A stretch of 64,000 nt of DNA from Lumbricus terrestris (GCA_949752735.1 OX457042.1:30992116-31056115); one strand, 5' to 3'; positions 25,601 through 36,658 are shown, counted from the first letter of the stretch. Numbers and translations: made by a program. Notes: a model not told the origin generated them from the letters alone.

Positions 25601-27716
25601 GCCTTAAAGGATTTTGATGTTGTGAGACACTCTACCTTGGCAGCAAAGCTTTCCCAACTTCGTCTGCGAGATAATATGTGACCCATGTGACCAAAACCAG
25701 GCCTAAGTCGGATTTTTGTACAATATGAGTGTCACATCTTCTAGTATCTTCTAAAAGAATAGAATCTCTTCTTTAAAATGACACAAATCTTATTGCTCTG
25801 CTATGTTCCTGTCCAAAGTTATGAGTAAAAATATGGTTCGACCGTCCAAATTACAATTCTGAGAAAAATGCGTTTAAAGTTTTCTATAACTTTGGAATGC
25901 AAGATTCTTTAGAGCCATGTTCATAATTAAATAAAATTTGCAACATATAAACGGATTGCATAATACGCTAGAGAGAAGTCTGGGCTTTTCACTGATGCCT
26001 AATTTATTATGTTAGCCACATGCCGAATATGGCTACCAATGGCGGGAAAGTTGAAAATTGCGGGAAGTCATCGAATTATTTGAACAATAAAAACCACAAA
26101 ATTATCAAAAATATCAATAAAAATAATATTTTTGCAAAATGTTTGGTTTTAATGTGTATTAAACATATTTATCTATCATTTTCTGTCAAAAACTAAAAAC
26201 TGAAAAAATTCGTTTTCTTCACATTTTGGTCATTATCTCAGAAGCGTGTGTTCCGACATACGCCTGGTTTTGGTCAGATGGGACATATATCTACAACTGA
26301 CCTTTCTTCACCTTGTGCCATCAGTTCGGGGAACTCTAACGACCGTCATTACCAGCCTTCTCCACTCCATTTTGTTCTGCGTCTTGTCGCTCAGTTCATC
26401 AAGATTCATCATTGTCCTCCTGTGTACATCCTCCATCCATCTGATCCTGGGACGTCCTATTCTCCTCGTCCTCTCTCCACACGCCAGCACAATCGCCTTC
26501 TCCAGTCCGTCCGCGCGCATCACATGACCGAAATAGCCTACATCAGCTTCTATGTGACAGTCCACTGTAGCAAAGTCATATCACCTCTTAGGCGTCCTAA
26601 CTCCTGGATCACACTGGATCCCCTCTCCCTCCACAATATCCCAAGCAACCTCCTCCATATCCACATTTCAAACGCCTTCGGGGCTTTTTAACGTGCTGTT
26701 GTGCACAAAATGTGCAGTTGTAGAAGCACTTCTGTACAGTTAGACCTGGCAAAAAGGTCATTGTCCCCTGATTGGAAGTAATTTACCATGGATGATGGGA
26801 CAGGAAAGAAGGAGTTGTGCATGGTTCTAAAAATTCCTTAAAAACAGCCTTGAACGCCTTTCTTAGGGATCGGAAACATGAAAGAAGTTTAAGGGTCAGT
26901 TGCCGTCCTGCTGTTGTCATCAACGCACAAACGTGGAGCAGAAGTCAGTCGATGATACTATGGATTGCCGCACCAACTCATCAGACCTTCATCCGATACT
27001 CAATGAAAACATAACGGTGAAATACGCAGACCTATCACTGTAGCCTAATTGACTGTTGAAGCTACAATGAGGGTCACGATCTACAAGGAGATGAACATGG
27101 GCTGCCGTCCAGAACAGCAGCCGACGATTTTGTGGCCGTCGACCTAATCACTTTTGTGGAATATGCTGTTCTCGAAACACCGTGTAGCAAAGAGAAGTCA
27201 AGCATGGCGGCTCCTCCGTCCTCCTGTCACTTGCGAAGGACGTACAATAGAAACTTGGGGATAGAGGCCTGGTGTCTACTGCATTAGTCTCAAACAAGTG
27301 ACCAGAGGGTCCCATGCGGACCCGATTAATGTGGCCGACGAAATCCATCTGGTTATTGAATGTTTAAAAGAAGAAATTTTGTGTGCGGTTTGTGTGCCTG
27401 GTTTTTATAGTAAAGATTAGTAAAACCACTTGCGTAGATGCCCTACAGCAAACATATTATTTCCTATCTGCAAATTACACTTTAAAAAGCATAAGTTACC
27501 TCCGTGAAGCCGCTTGTCGTTGAAGGAAAGCAGGCCCGTAGCCTGTCCTAATATCGGTCCTGCTGCCTCGACCATCAATGAGTTAATCACGGCCCCAACT
27601 GGATCTGCTGCCTGCATACGGAGTGTCGATCGCGTCCAGACATTTAAGTAGGAAAACAGCATCCCAGCAATGAAGCTGATCAGAAGGGTAAAGACAAACC
27701 TTGGACGCGTTGCCAT
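22700..27716 (-). CDS. C1GALT1-like: Core 1 beta-1,3-galactosyltransferase (C1GALT1-like), copy B
   Basis: Predicted role: transfers Gal from UDP-Gal to GalNAc-alpha-Ser/Thr in the Golgi, making core 1 O-glycans. Coding exons: 27500-27716 (donor CACGGAG|GTAACT, phase 1), 23428-24089 (acceptor TTTCAG, donor CAG|GTTGAC) and 22700-22840 (acceptor GATTAG). The joined protein is 339 aa (human C1GALT1 is 363). Residues 7-25 are the type II membrane anchor, ~26-80 the stem. ILCLVMTYPANHQTKAIHV at ~87-105 and NATWGKRCNK start the GT31 fold, DDD (167-169) is the metal/UDP-binding motif, SGGAGY (206-211) and SEDVDFGKCMESLG (~237-249) are conserved family blocks, and exon 3 gives LSDYAISFHY and YFVYHMNPYG. 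The vertebrate CCSD segment is not preserved. The upstream region shared by A and C is deleted, so its promoter may differ. Confidence 0.88.
22972..23166. mobile_element. hAT-type MITE (family 'CAGGGCTTTTTTAACG') in intron 2 of copy B
   Basis: Perfect 8-bp duplication AATAATAA (22964-22971, 23167-23174). Ends are CAGGGCTTTTTTAACGTGCA and TTAAAAACAGCTCTG. Units A (~2655) and C (~32675) retain the empty site GTCAnATAATAAATGCAA. Relatives at 26679-26852, 32297-32392 and 37928-38135. Confidence 0.9.
24286..24756. mobile_element. DNA element with GGTGTCACG inverted ends
   Basis: Perfect 9-bp inverted repeat GGTGTCACG / CGTGACACC. Subterminal motifs are repeated: AGTATCCCC at the left, GGGGGATAGAAT at the right, with a C run at 24655-24667. 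It occupies the position in intron 1 that holds the GGTGTGGCATGAAAT element in copy A. No coding sequence. Confidence 0.65.
25115..25340. mobile_element. hAT-type MITE (family 'CAGTGGCGGCG')
   Basis: Ends CAGTGGCGGCGCCAGG and TAGCGCCGCCACTG are flanked by a perfect 8-bp duplication TAGACAAA (25107-25114, 25341-25348). Absent from the matching place in unit A (~6175). Confidence 0.88.
25570..25642. repeat. 31-bp near-perfect inverted repeat (hairpin)
   Basis: Arms 25570-25600 and 25612-25642 pair with about one mismatch (TGCCAAGGTAGAGTGTCTCA against its complement, and ATCAAAA/TTTTGAT) around an 11-base loop. Unit A has only one arm (CATTCTACCTTGGCAGCAAA at ~13473), so the second arm arose in unit B. 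Confidence 0.85.
25676..26286. mobile_element. ~610-bp inverted-repeat element
   Basis: Left ATGTGACCCATGTGACCAAA and right TTTGGTCAGATGGGACAT form imperfect inverted ends including CCAAAACCAGGC / GCCTGGTTTTGG. Unit A has the uninterrupted sequence GATAATATCTACAACTGACC at ~13522, so this is an insertion with a short A/T target duplication (TA or ATAT). No coding capacity is visible. Confidence 0.75.
26300..26870 (-). mobile_element. LINE polymerase C-terminal fragment interrupted by a MITE
   Basis: On the minus strand: KAFEMWIWRR near 26670, then VGYFGHVMRADGLEKAIV and RTRRIGRPRIRWMEDVHR (frame 26308-26565). This is the region after the RT domain seen in many animal LINEs. The MITE at 26679-26852 splits it. 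Plus-strand frames here are shadows. Confidence 0.75.
26679..26852. mobile_element. hAT-type MITE (family 'CAGGGCTTTTTTAACG') inside the LINE fragment
   Basis: Perfect 8-bp duplication AACGCCTT (26671-26678, 26853-26860). Ends CGGGGCTTTTTAACGTGC and TTAAAAACAGCCTTG. It splits LINE sequence on both sides. Confidence 0.88.
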
Positions 27717-28551
27717 TGTAAACAGCCAACGAAACCTAATCTGTCGGAATTTCTACTGTGCACAGGAGCAGGTATCACATATAAAATTCACAAAAACACA
27801 ATAATGCATGCCCTCAGTTTTGTCGGTTGGTCTTTCAGTACGTTAAGTCGACGAGTTCATAGCATAATTATTCATGTTACACATAGAAACAGTCTGCTTG
27901 AAATCTTCTCTGCATCTCCAGTGCCCTTTGACGCTATTGTCTTCATCTTTTCAATGTTACAACTGATCGTAATCGTAATCTCCAAACCTCTAAAGCGCCA
28001 CTCAAAAAGCTAAGCTCGTGGCCCCAGCTTATTCACGAGCGCTGCGTTGAGTCAAAAGGGGATTCCGTAAGAGTATAGTCCAAAAAAGGTCCGGGCGTTT
28101 CGACGTCCAGTCGAACGACTACTGATCAGCTCAATTCAATTCGATTTTAGTTTGTTCAAAACTTCAGACTGGCAGAGCGCAACCTGTTACATTTAGGCCA
28201 TAGCTAATTTTGCAAGAGTTTTTTATGAATGCTATTAAAGCCGGTGAAGTCCCTCTGAAGAAGAAGTTCAACCATTCTACAGCAGCTGCCAGGCCAGCAG
28301 CATTGATCGATCTAAACTGCCAATCAATATTGGCTCGTGTCGGCGAATCAAAAACAGTTGTTTTCGTGACTTGTCCGACACCATCAGTAGGCCTATGTCG
28401 TTATGTGCCGCGATAGTATATTGCTTTTAAAGTGAATCGATTTACTATAGCCATTAGATCTCAGGACATAATCGCTGTTTACGCCTCAAAATAGGTCGGC
28501 TTTGTTTCTGAGATCCACAGAAGCACAACGTGCACAGTGTAGGCTATAAGA

Positions 28552-28879
28552 CAGTGGCCCGCCTGGCCTACGAAAATGGCCCGTAACATCTCAGTGAATT
28601 AAGAAAAATATAGGTCTGTGCAAAACTTTTACAATTTGGACATAATAGAATATATAATTCCTTTCTATTACAAATTATTTTATTTGGACGTTAATAAATC
28701 GCATCAAACATTCCATTTTGATTCAATTATAACAATTATTTTATACGCCTGTGGTTAATTAAATTTTAACCTTATGGCCCATAGGCCTAATGTCCTACTA
28801 CTAAGAAAATATGGCCCTCGTGTCCTCCAACTTAGAAAAAGTGGCCCAACAGTCAAAAAAGGACGGGAACCACTGAGCA
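28552..28879. mobile_element. hAT-type MITE (CAGTGG...CCACTG), copy 1
   Basis: Starts CAGTGGCCCGCCTGGCC and ends GGGAACCACTG plus AGCA. Duplication CTATAAGA at 28544-28551 and 28880-28887. The empty site GGCTATAAGATATCTAGC is intact in unit A (~15900). It is the inverse of the neighbour at 28955-29323, with which it shares AT-rich interior and GGCCACTTTTTCTAAGTT-like text. Confidence 0.8.
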
Positions 28880-28954
28880 CTATAAGATATCTAGCAGTAG
28901 TCGAGAAGCTTTGCAGAAAGGATGGGCGATGCATGTGAGAATGAGTCTCTAATG

Positions 28955-29323
28955 CAGTGGTTCCCAACCTTTTTGACCTGAGGGCCACTTTTTCTAAGTT
29001 GAAGGACACGAGGGCCACATTTTAGTTGAAGGACGTTCAGGGGGCCACAAGGTTAAAATTGTATTAACTAAAAGCATATAAAATTGTTATAATTGATTCA
29101 AAATATAATGTTTGATGTTATTTATCGACGTTAAAATGAAATAATTTGTAATAGAAAATAATAATGTGTTCTATCCTGTGACTTTTTGTCCAAATTGTTA
29201 ACTTTTTCATATATTTTTGATAATTCTTTGAGAGATGAGGGTAATTTTCTGAGGCCTGGCGGGCCATTTTCTGAGGCCTGGCGGGCCACATTTGGCCCGC
29301 GGGCCACGGGTTGGGAACCGCTG
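28955..29323. mobile_element. hAT-type MITE (CAGTGGTTCCCAACC ends), copy 2
   Basis: Ends CAGTGGTTCCCAACCTTTTT and GGTTGGGAACCGCTG are flanked by a perfect 8-bp duplication CTCTAATG (28947-28954, 29324-29331). These ends are classic for hAT elements. Unit A holds the empty site (CCTTTAATGTACGAG at ~15975). Confidence 0.92.
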
Positions 29324-29637
29324 CTCTAATGTATGAACCTTGGCTAGGAGCACCGTTATATGGATCTATTGTAATAGTTGTAGTATAGTTGTGGTGTTGG
29401 TGGTGGCAGTAATAGTAGACCTAGTATAGTCAGTGGCGTAGCTAGCTTTCATGGACCCGTGTGCAGAGGTCCCGCAGGAGCCCCTGTTTGGCAATCAAGA
29501 TCACCAAAACTAATCAACGGTATTACACGTGTAATGTATGATGCAACTCATTCACAGTACCCCACTCACCTTGAGCAGCATCTCATAATTTTTCGGGCCG
29601 CGCAAACTCTACGGAAATGTTCGTCGAGAATGCTAAC

Positions 29638-29648
29638 TGTGTGTGCGA

Positions 29649-29690
<42 letters not shown>

Positions 29691-29709
29691 TTGCGTGCGT
29701 GTGTGTGTC

Positions 29710-29803
<94 letters not shown>
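29638..29803. repeat. (TG)n then (GA)n microsatellite
   Basis: About 80 bp of TG followed by about 85 bp of GA repeats, ~90 bp upstream of the TATA box of Gly-rich gene B. Homologous in position to repeats in units A and C but of different length. Frames running through it encode only VCVC/RERE shadows. Confidence 0.92.
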
Positions 29804-29808
<5 letters not shown>

Positions 29809-29894
29809 TCAGGTGTTGCGCAGGAATTTACGATGCTACGTGATCGGAATTTATCAATTGCGTGTTCCCATGCACATCGACTGTGAAGCAATAG

Positions 29895-29901
29895 TATAAA
29901 A
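29895..29901 (+). promoter_or_regulatory. TATA box of Gly-rich gene B
   Basis: TATAAAA, 98 bp before the ATG, at the same place as in copies A and C. Confidence 0.75.
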
Positions 29902-29992
29902 GACCGGTATGGCAATTGATTCTCAGCAAGCACTTGATACCGTCAACCATCCAGTTGTGTTCTATCGTCTGTAGCTGTTTGAGATCGCAGAA

Positions 29993-30211
29993 ATGAAGTC
30001 CGTCATTGCTTTGCTCCTGTTGGTCGTTGCTATTGTTGGGCTCACGTCTGCCAGTGGATATGGTGGATACGGTGGTGGATACGGTGGTGGATACGGTGGT
30101 GGATACGGTGGATATGGCGGCGGATACGGACATGGTGGATATGGCGGATACGGTGGCTACGGAAATGGTGGATACGGCGGATATGGTGGCTACGGAGGAT
30201 ACGGATATTGA
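29993..30211 (+). CDS. Secreted glycine/tyrosine-rich peptide, copy B
   Basis: 72-aa intronless coding region. Signal peptide MKSVIALLLLVVAIVGLTSA, then GYGG/GGGYGG repeats with one His (GYGHGGYGG) and one Asn. The repeat array differs from copy A by unit gain and loss. The proximal promoter and 5' leader (CAAGCACTTGATACCGTCAA...) are conserved. GTAGGC follows the stop closely, where copy A has GTAAGC. Structural or antimicrobial roles are both possible. Confidence 0.85.
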   Translation: MKSVIALLLLVVAIVGLTSASGYGGYGGGYGGGYGGGYGGYGGGYGHGGYGGYGGYGNGGYGGYGGYGGYGY

Positions 30212-30229
30212 TACTAGAAAAGGTAGGCC

Positions 30230-32296
30230 AATCAGAGCAGCTATAGATCACAACTGTAAGAACTAAGACTGAGTTACAAATTACACTCAATATAAAAAAA
30301 TCGTTTATTGGACGGGAGCAATTCATGTAGAGGTGCACAGTCGTAATTGTAACAATCGTAATCGTAAACTGGAAATTTCCACAGCGCCCACAAAAGCCAA
30401 GTCGCGGGAACCAGCAAATTCACAGACGCTCAGTCAAAACAAAATCAATAGGCAGAAGGTCAGGATCCGGAGAGTCAGGCGAGGAGTTAGACAACAATAG
30501 AGGGTAGACTGCATGCTAGGTGATGCTTGATTGCCAGTTATATAAGCTAAGCTTATATATTTTTGTTGCTTATGATACGGTCTTTAAAAAGTGCACAACT
30601 GAACAATATTATTGGACAGCCGCGCAGCTGACTCAGAGTGGAGATATTCGCAGCTGTCGACTGTTCCCTGTATAATTATAGAAGATAAACAACATCACCT
30701 GAATTTAAGTCTATTTGATACTCCTAAATATATTGAGCAACCTATGCATGTTCGTTGTTTGTGTAGCACACGAGAGGTTTAGGTGGTCCATTGGTAGATT
30801 GTTTGATTTTTGGATAGGTAGGCACATTGTCTGACTGACTGATTGAATGACTGACTGAGTTAGTGAAGAACTGACTTTCTGAGCCACACATTTGCCAATT
30901 GACTGACGATTCGTATAAAACGTAATACCTAAATGATTCAAGATTGTGCGCTATCTGAAACAGAGTCACTGGATCCAAGATCTGGATCCAAGTGGTTTCC
31001 TCACTTCTTCTTTCCTTTACGTTTCCAGGCTGTTTGTGGTCGGTGCTCAGAAGAAGATGGATTTCAACCCCAAACGATCGTTTGGTCAACAATTCTTTCG
31101 CATTATTTAAGACGATCGCTGCTGCAAAAAGATGCCACCGTGAGACTTCAGAACATATCAACATTGTGAGGACATTGCAGGAACACTACGACAACAGACT
31201 GAAAACACTATTGGGTGAACAACACGAGAGCATTGCGGTTGGATGCTGATGAGAACGAGGGCTTGGAATATGGGGGGCTGTAGGCTATTTTCCTACAATT
31301 TTAGGCTTCGCGATATTTCCGAAAATCATTCTTCCTATTGCATTACCGTTTTCTACAGAAAGGGATTGATTTACAGGTCACTGATTGATCGATCAATTGA
31401 TTGATTTGTTGTCTGACTGATTGACTGATCGGCAATTCTATGAGAACATTTTATGAATAACTTTCAGTGTTCATAGATTATACCTACACACATTTTCTAG
31501 GCTGTTTCCTATAGTAGGATATGTTTTGTATGATAGATTTACTTGATAGAGTCACTTCTGTGGAGATGGTAATACATCGCTGAATATTTTTTTTAAATCA
31601 GTTGAATGCCCTATGCTATGAGTTGGTCAATGTAATGTTACATTAATGATAGTAATAATCATATTAACACTAATAATAAAGTTTTAAGAACAGTTTATTA
31701 CCTTATGCTATGAGAAGTTCAAGTCTCTGCATAAGGACCTTGAGCAAGTCCTTCTCTCGTAACAATTGGTTATGACAGTATTCCATGCAGTTGAATTTAT
31801 TAAGCTGGCGGGAAGGCCTAGTCTAAAAAAAGGAACCAGCTGGGACAAAAGGAATGCTTGGCTGATCGGATCAGAAGTTCATTGAATGCCATAAGCAACT
31901 AAAAAAGAAATCATTAAAAATTGCACAATGTGAATCTTGTAGGCCTATATCGATTAAATTTATATATCACAGCGCTTTAGTAACCGAACCCAACAACAGT
32001 TCATAAATAATCACAAGTAGGCTATAACGAACCTTTAGTAGGCCCTAATATAAAAGTCAATCCTTGTCAGTAATATCCGATCGAAAATCAAGAAGGTCTC
32101 ATAATTTCGACAGGGCATTATTAATAGACCTATCTTGATCATGTATCGGCCATTGGTAGCCTAATGTACGTTCATCAGACGATAATCGTTTTTACAGTTC
32201 TCAGATCAATAATTGGTATACGGCCAAGTCAGTGAAGAGAAAAGGTAAATTAGATAAAATTAGATTAGCCGGCAGATTTGACTTTTAAGGCGTAAC
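30230..32296. other. Non-coding spacer across the B/C junction
   Basis: No gene recognised. 30230-31640 matches 19410-20870 of unit A. 31670-32290 matches the starts of units A and B. CTGA-type short repeats near 30825-30865. Confidence 0.6.
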
Positions 32297-32392
32297 TGCA
32301 CAGAACTTGTGACAGAACTGCTTCTACAGCTGCACAAATCCATTTAGAACTGCACATTTTGTGTACAACTGCACGTTTAAAAAAGCCCTGTG
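32297..32392. mobile_element. Truncated MITE (family 'CAGGGCTTTTTTAACG')
   Basis: Reverse-orientation half element: CTGCACAAATCCATTTAGAA, GCACATTTTGTGTACAACTGCACG and the end TTTAAAAAAGCCCTG. It lies just downstream of the last exon of copy C. The other end is missing. Confidence 0.7.
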
Positions 32393-32416
32393 CACGTGCA
32401 CGTGCGTAAATCACTT

Positions 32417-35400
32417 TCAGACTTTGGAGTTGAGGTTCTGAAGTCCCTTGATGATTCCGTAAGGGTTCATGTGGTAGACGAAGTATTCCATGAGGTACAT
32501 GTCATCTGGAGGGACGTAGTGGAACGAGATGGCGTAGTCGCTCAAACCAGTCAAACCCTGAATCAACGAGCGAAGCAAAAGTCTTAACGTTTTAAGAGTT
32601 TTTTAAATTCCTTCCAATTGTCTGCGGTCAAAAATCACCGACTATCTTTACGAGACGTCATGACAACGTCAAATAATAAATGCAACGGCTTTGGTAGCAC
32701 ATCTACTCAGTGTAAAAATTGTGGGAAAATAACTGGGGGTTGGACCATTATTCACTTGAAATTTGGGTGTGAAAAACGGATTTTACTATGGGGCTCTGAG
32801 AAAGACTGGGGGTTGAAACCCCAAACCCCCCAGCAATTCTCACTCTGCATCTACTTGCATATTTCTTCAGACACTCTGGACACTTAAACTCAAAATATCT
32901 CTGGACACTTAAGCTCAATTAAAAAAAAGCTGTTTTTAATCTCCCTCCAGTTGGTGCCAAAGCAGGATAAGAGAAGAATTGATACATAAAGCAAAGGACA
33001 ACACAAAAGACCGAGTGAAGTGTCTGACTCATTTACTGACTGACTAAATGATGGTGTGTGTATGTGTGTGTGTGTGTGTGCGCGCGCGCGCGTGTGTATG
33101 TGTGTGTGTGTTTGTGTGAGGAAACTATTAGTCAACCTGTTTTGCTCCTTTGTAAGTGTCGTACGTGCTATACCAGGCCGGGTATCCTCCTTGTATGTGA
33201 GCTTTCATATCAAAACAGTGGAATCTCGTCCTTCCAAGAGCATCCAGCGAATTTCCAAGCTTCACTCCCAAAGATTCCACGCACTTCCCGAAATCTAGAT
33301 CTTCAGATCCGGAATCAAACTTGCAACCCTGTGTCTGGTTGTTTCTCTGTCCAAACCTCCTCAGGGTTTCTCTGCTAAAAATGTAACCAGCCCCTCCACT
33401 TGGATAACCTTGCTTTACGAACAATGAAAACGTATGACCGAAGAACACAGGCGAATTGTGATCCTGCGCCGATAGAAAGTAGCGCAGGTTTTCCATTATG
33501 ACGTAAGTATCGTCATCAGCCTTCAGGAACCAATCGTAGTCGGCCAAGTAGTGTTTGTGGGCGTGGTCAAACGCATCACGTGTCTTGTCACCAAGCTTTT
33601 CTCGTCCGTCCGTTACGTTTACAATGAGCGTTGGTAGGTTTTCATCTACAGTTCGGGTCACAAAGAGAAGTTTGTTGCATCGTTTTCCCCATGTTGCATT
33701 GACATGGATCGCTTTTTTCTGATGGTTTGCTGGGTATGTCAACACTAGACAAAGGATTTTGATGTTTTTGAGTAGACTGTCGGCTACTGTTGTGTCGTCT
33801 AAAAAGAAATGGTATCTTAATGTGAAAATGAACCACATAGCCAAACATAAAATAATGGCGTGTACGTAAGTGAAATGCAATTTTTACAGATGGCTCAGTT
33901 GGCGTTAGCCTTTATGTAACCTACTGTAATGCAATGCAATGCAAAGTAGGCCTAATGCAAGTCTCCGAGAATATCTCAGCGCTCACAACGCCCCGCCAGG
34001 GAGACCAGGGTTGAATAAAGAAATTTTCGAAGGTGACCAAACATTTTATTCTTGGGTAGAAACATCTGATGCCCTTTTTTATAGTCATGTGCTACTTTCT
34101 CTCAATCACCTTTTCCGCTGCTGCATTGATTGAAAGATTTTTGAAACCTGATGGAGGGAGGGGTGGCAACGTCATGTGCAAATTTCTGCGGGTTATGGAC
34201 CATGGTCGGGTTGCCCCTGGATGCGCCCCTGAGAAGATTGGCTTATTCGCCAGCGCTTTGGGCCTACCAAATCAAGACCGCCGTAGACAGAGCTGCCCTG
34301 TCCGTTTCCGTGCCAGGTTAAAATGCTAAAAGGTCAAGTCGAGCTTGATATTCCGATCCTAAACTCAACTTAACATCGTACGAGAAACTTTCCGGCTGTA
34401 CTCTTATGTCTTCATCGGAGTTCATTCGATTGTGACTCGTGTTGTTGTTTTTTTTGGCTGCGTTATTAGGCTACTCTCAGATGACTTTGTTTGTTGTAGC
34501 GACTGTTAACATCATAGGCCGTGCGCTTTTGTGCAAGACGTGTCTTGTTAAAGCGCGTTAGAAATAATAAATTGTATTGTATTGATAAACCAACTAGGCC
34601 TATTAGGAAAGTGGGAAATATAGGCTACGTGAATACTCTGTGTGTTTTAACACAGAGGTTTCCAGGGCTGTACTCAAGGGTATACGCGGGTATACGGCGT
34701 ATACTCACCTCCGGGAAAAAATGACAGCGTGTAGTCTACTCACCTTAAAAAACGAGGGTACACGCTGGTATACAGCGTATACTCACCTCAGTGGCACCAA
34801 GTCTGTACACGCAGGCAAAAATAGCGAATTACGAAGGGGAAAATCATGAAAGCAGAGCGTTTTGCGCTGTTTTAAACGTTTTCCTGCGAAATACCACGGC
34901 AAAAAACTTCGATGACTAAAAAAGGTCGTCAGGAATTTTGGCAGATGGAAATGTAAATTGTGCATGAAATTTCGGCCCAAAAAAGGTCGTTCAAAAATTT
35001 GGCGGACGGAAGTGGAAATTTTCCATGAAATTTCGGCGATGTCTAAAAAAGGTCGTCAGAAATTTTTTGACAAAAAAGTCGATTTTTTCCGGCGGCAGCG
35101 TGTACTCACCTCAAAAGTTCTGAGTATGCCAACAGCCCTGGAGGTTTCCCATCTGTTGTCGTTAAGAAGGCGAATAAATAGCCTACAATCAGATGTGTCG
35201 TCATGCGTTCTTGGGAAAATCATGGGATTAACTGATTGAAATCGTTCGCATTCCTAATAAGAGAACTCGCGATTAATCTTAAGCAAACCATTGCATAGTG
35301 CATATATACATTGTCACATTCTCATTCATGCAAAGACATAATTCAATATCCACGTGCGAAAGTAGCCAGCGCGAGGGAAAAGTGTCTCTTTAGTGCTTCT

Positions 35401-36658
35401 TGGCAGCTGTAAATTACTGCCTTATCGAGTTAGCCTACAAATTGCAAATTTGACGTTAGCCTTTTTGCATACTGAGTGTCGATCGCGTCCAGACAATTAT
35501 TCTATTTGTTTCAATTTCTTTCCCATTCAGTAAATCTTCCGCTTCAATTTAATATGTCTGAAGCTATTGGGCTGACACTCTGTAGGTGAGACACTGAACG
35601 TCGGACAAGGACTCTCTGACGCATGGTGACGCGTTTGAGACTTTGTCTATACGGGGTTGTTCTCTGACGAATACGACAGGGTCTTGACCAACGTACTGTA
35701 TGTATGAGCACTGGTTATAACGCCCTTTCAAGGTGTCTGCTGCAGATGGTCTCACGGCTACAGCGCGGACACTGAATCGGAGTTTCACGGCGAAGCATAA
35801 TTATGCGCAATTGCGATTGAAGGAATTGCTCAGGGTCCCGAAGCGGTGACTGGAGGTGGATTCGAACCCGCAACCTTCCGGTTCCAAGGATCCGAACATA
35901 CCCTACTCCACCGCGCCCCACTAAGCTGAAGGATTAAGCGCCTATAAGCTACTATGTTGAGCTGTCTACCGTTGACGACTATTGTAAACAGTCGGTTAGT
36001 TACCGGGTACTTTATCTCAGAGTAGCAGGTCTTCACCAGACCGTTGAAGGAGCAGACCGTCTTCCGACGTTTTATCGCCGACTGGCTACCACAGGATATA
36101 TCCCGAGGTGATGTCCCGTCCCTTTAAATCCTTTTAGGGCCTTCTCACATGTGCGAACTTAATGGAGAGCTATAGAAACTTCTAAAGATAATATAGGCCT
36201 ATATATATTGTCTACTGCAGTGATCTCAAACATGCGACTCGCGGGCCGCAAGGACCCGATTAATGCGGCCCGCGACATCCATCCGGTTTCTGCCTTTTTA
36301 AAGAAGGAATCGGTTTTGTGTGTGCTGTTTTGATAGTAAACCCACTTGCATGGATGACCAGTAACATAGGCCTACATGATATGCCCTGCCTGCAAAGTGT
36401 ACTTTAAGAGCATAAGTTACCTCCGTGAAGCCGACTGTCGTTGAAGGAAAGCTGGCCCGTAGCCCGTCGTAATATCGACCCTCCTGCCTCAGCCCCCGAT
36501 GAATCCATCACGGCCCCCAATGAATCTTTCACGGCCTCAAATGGATCAGCTGCCTGCATACGGAGTGTCGATCGCGTCCAGACATTTAAGTAGGAAAACA
36601 GTATCCCAGCAACGAAGCTGGTCAGAAGGGTAAAGAAAAACCTTGGACGCGTTGCCAT
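32417..36658 (-). CDS. C1GALT1-like: Core 1 beta-1,3-galactosyltransferase (C1GALT1-like), copy C
   Basis: Coding exons: 36421-36658 (ATG giving MATRPRF; a longer frame begins MIGLMATR but copies A and B start at MATR), 33137-33798 (acceptor TTTTTAG, donor CAG|GTTGAC) and 32417-32557 (acceptor TTCAG). The joined product is 346 aa. Type II anchor at residues 7-25, a longer stem than copy B, DDD at ~174-176 within LKADDDTYV, SGGAGY loop, SEDLDFGKCVESLG block, exon 3 GLTGLSDYAISFHYVPP and YFVYHMNPYG. NATW and NVTDGR are potential N-glycosylation sites. It is the most diverged of the three in exon 2 and exon 3, yet all key residues are kept. Intron 1 (2.6 kb) holds a hAT MITE, a LINE tail and a SINE. 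Confidence 0.88.
33052..33116. repeat. (TG)n/(CG)n microsatellite in intron 2 of copy C
   Basis: GTGTG...CGCGCGCG...TGTGTG tract of ~65 bp, about 20 bp beyond the exon 2 donor. Not present in A or B. Confidence 0.85.
34500..34590 (+). mobile_element. 3' tail of the L2-type LINE family
   Basis: GTGCAAGACGTGTCTTGTTAAAGCGCGTTAGAAATAATAAATTGTATTGTATTG matches, in forward sense, the 3' UTR and (ATTGT)n tail of the LINE at 39486-42790 (minus strand). It is a heavily 5'-truncated copy. Confidence 0.75.
34663..35140. mobile_element. hAT-type MITE (family 'CAGGGCTGTAC') in intron 1 of copy C
   Basis: Ends CAGGGCTGTACTCA and AACAGCCCTG, perfect 8-bp duplication GAGGTTTC (34655-34662, 35141-35148). 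Interior repeats GTATACGCGGGTATACGGCG and GCGTGTACTCACCTC motifs, plus AAAAAAGGTCGTC repeats. Second copy at 60606-60960. Confidence 0.92.
35703..35922 (-). mobile_element. tRNA-derived SINE, family 1
   Basis: Tail GCCCTTTCAAGGTGTC at left, GGATTCGAACCCGCAACC (B box complement) and CCCTACTCCACCGCGCCCC (A box complement) at right. Same ancestral insertion as 6692-6904 in unit A; missing from unit B. Confidence 0.8.

Larger units (their letters stand above)
21700..31650. repeat. Tandem segmental duplication, unit B
   Basis: Second unit, about 10 kb, with C1GALT1-like copy B and Gly-rich gene B. It lacks segments shared by A and C: the SINEs of intron 1 and of the region upstream of exon 1. It has its own insertions of small hAT elements. 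The 3' parts (19.4-20.8 kb of A and 30.2-31.6 kb of B) align almost continuously. Confidence 0.8.

Noticed and set aside
26246..26691. Two plus-strand frames of 93 and 147 codons
   Set aside because: Antisense of the LINE C-terminal fragment that reads YFGHVMRADGLEK on the minus strand.
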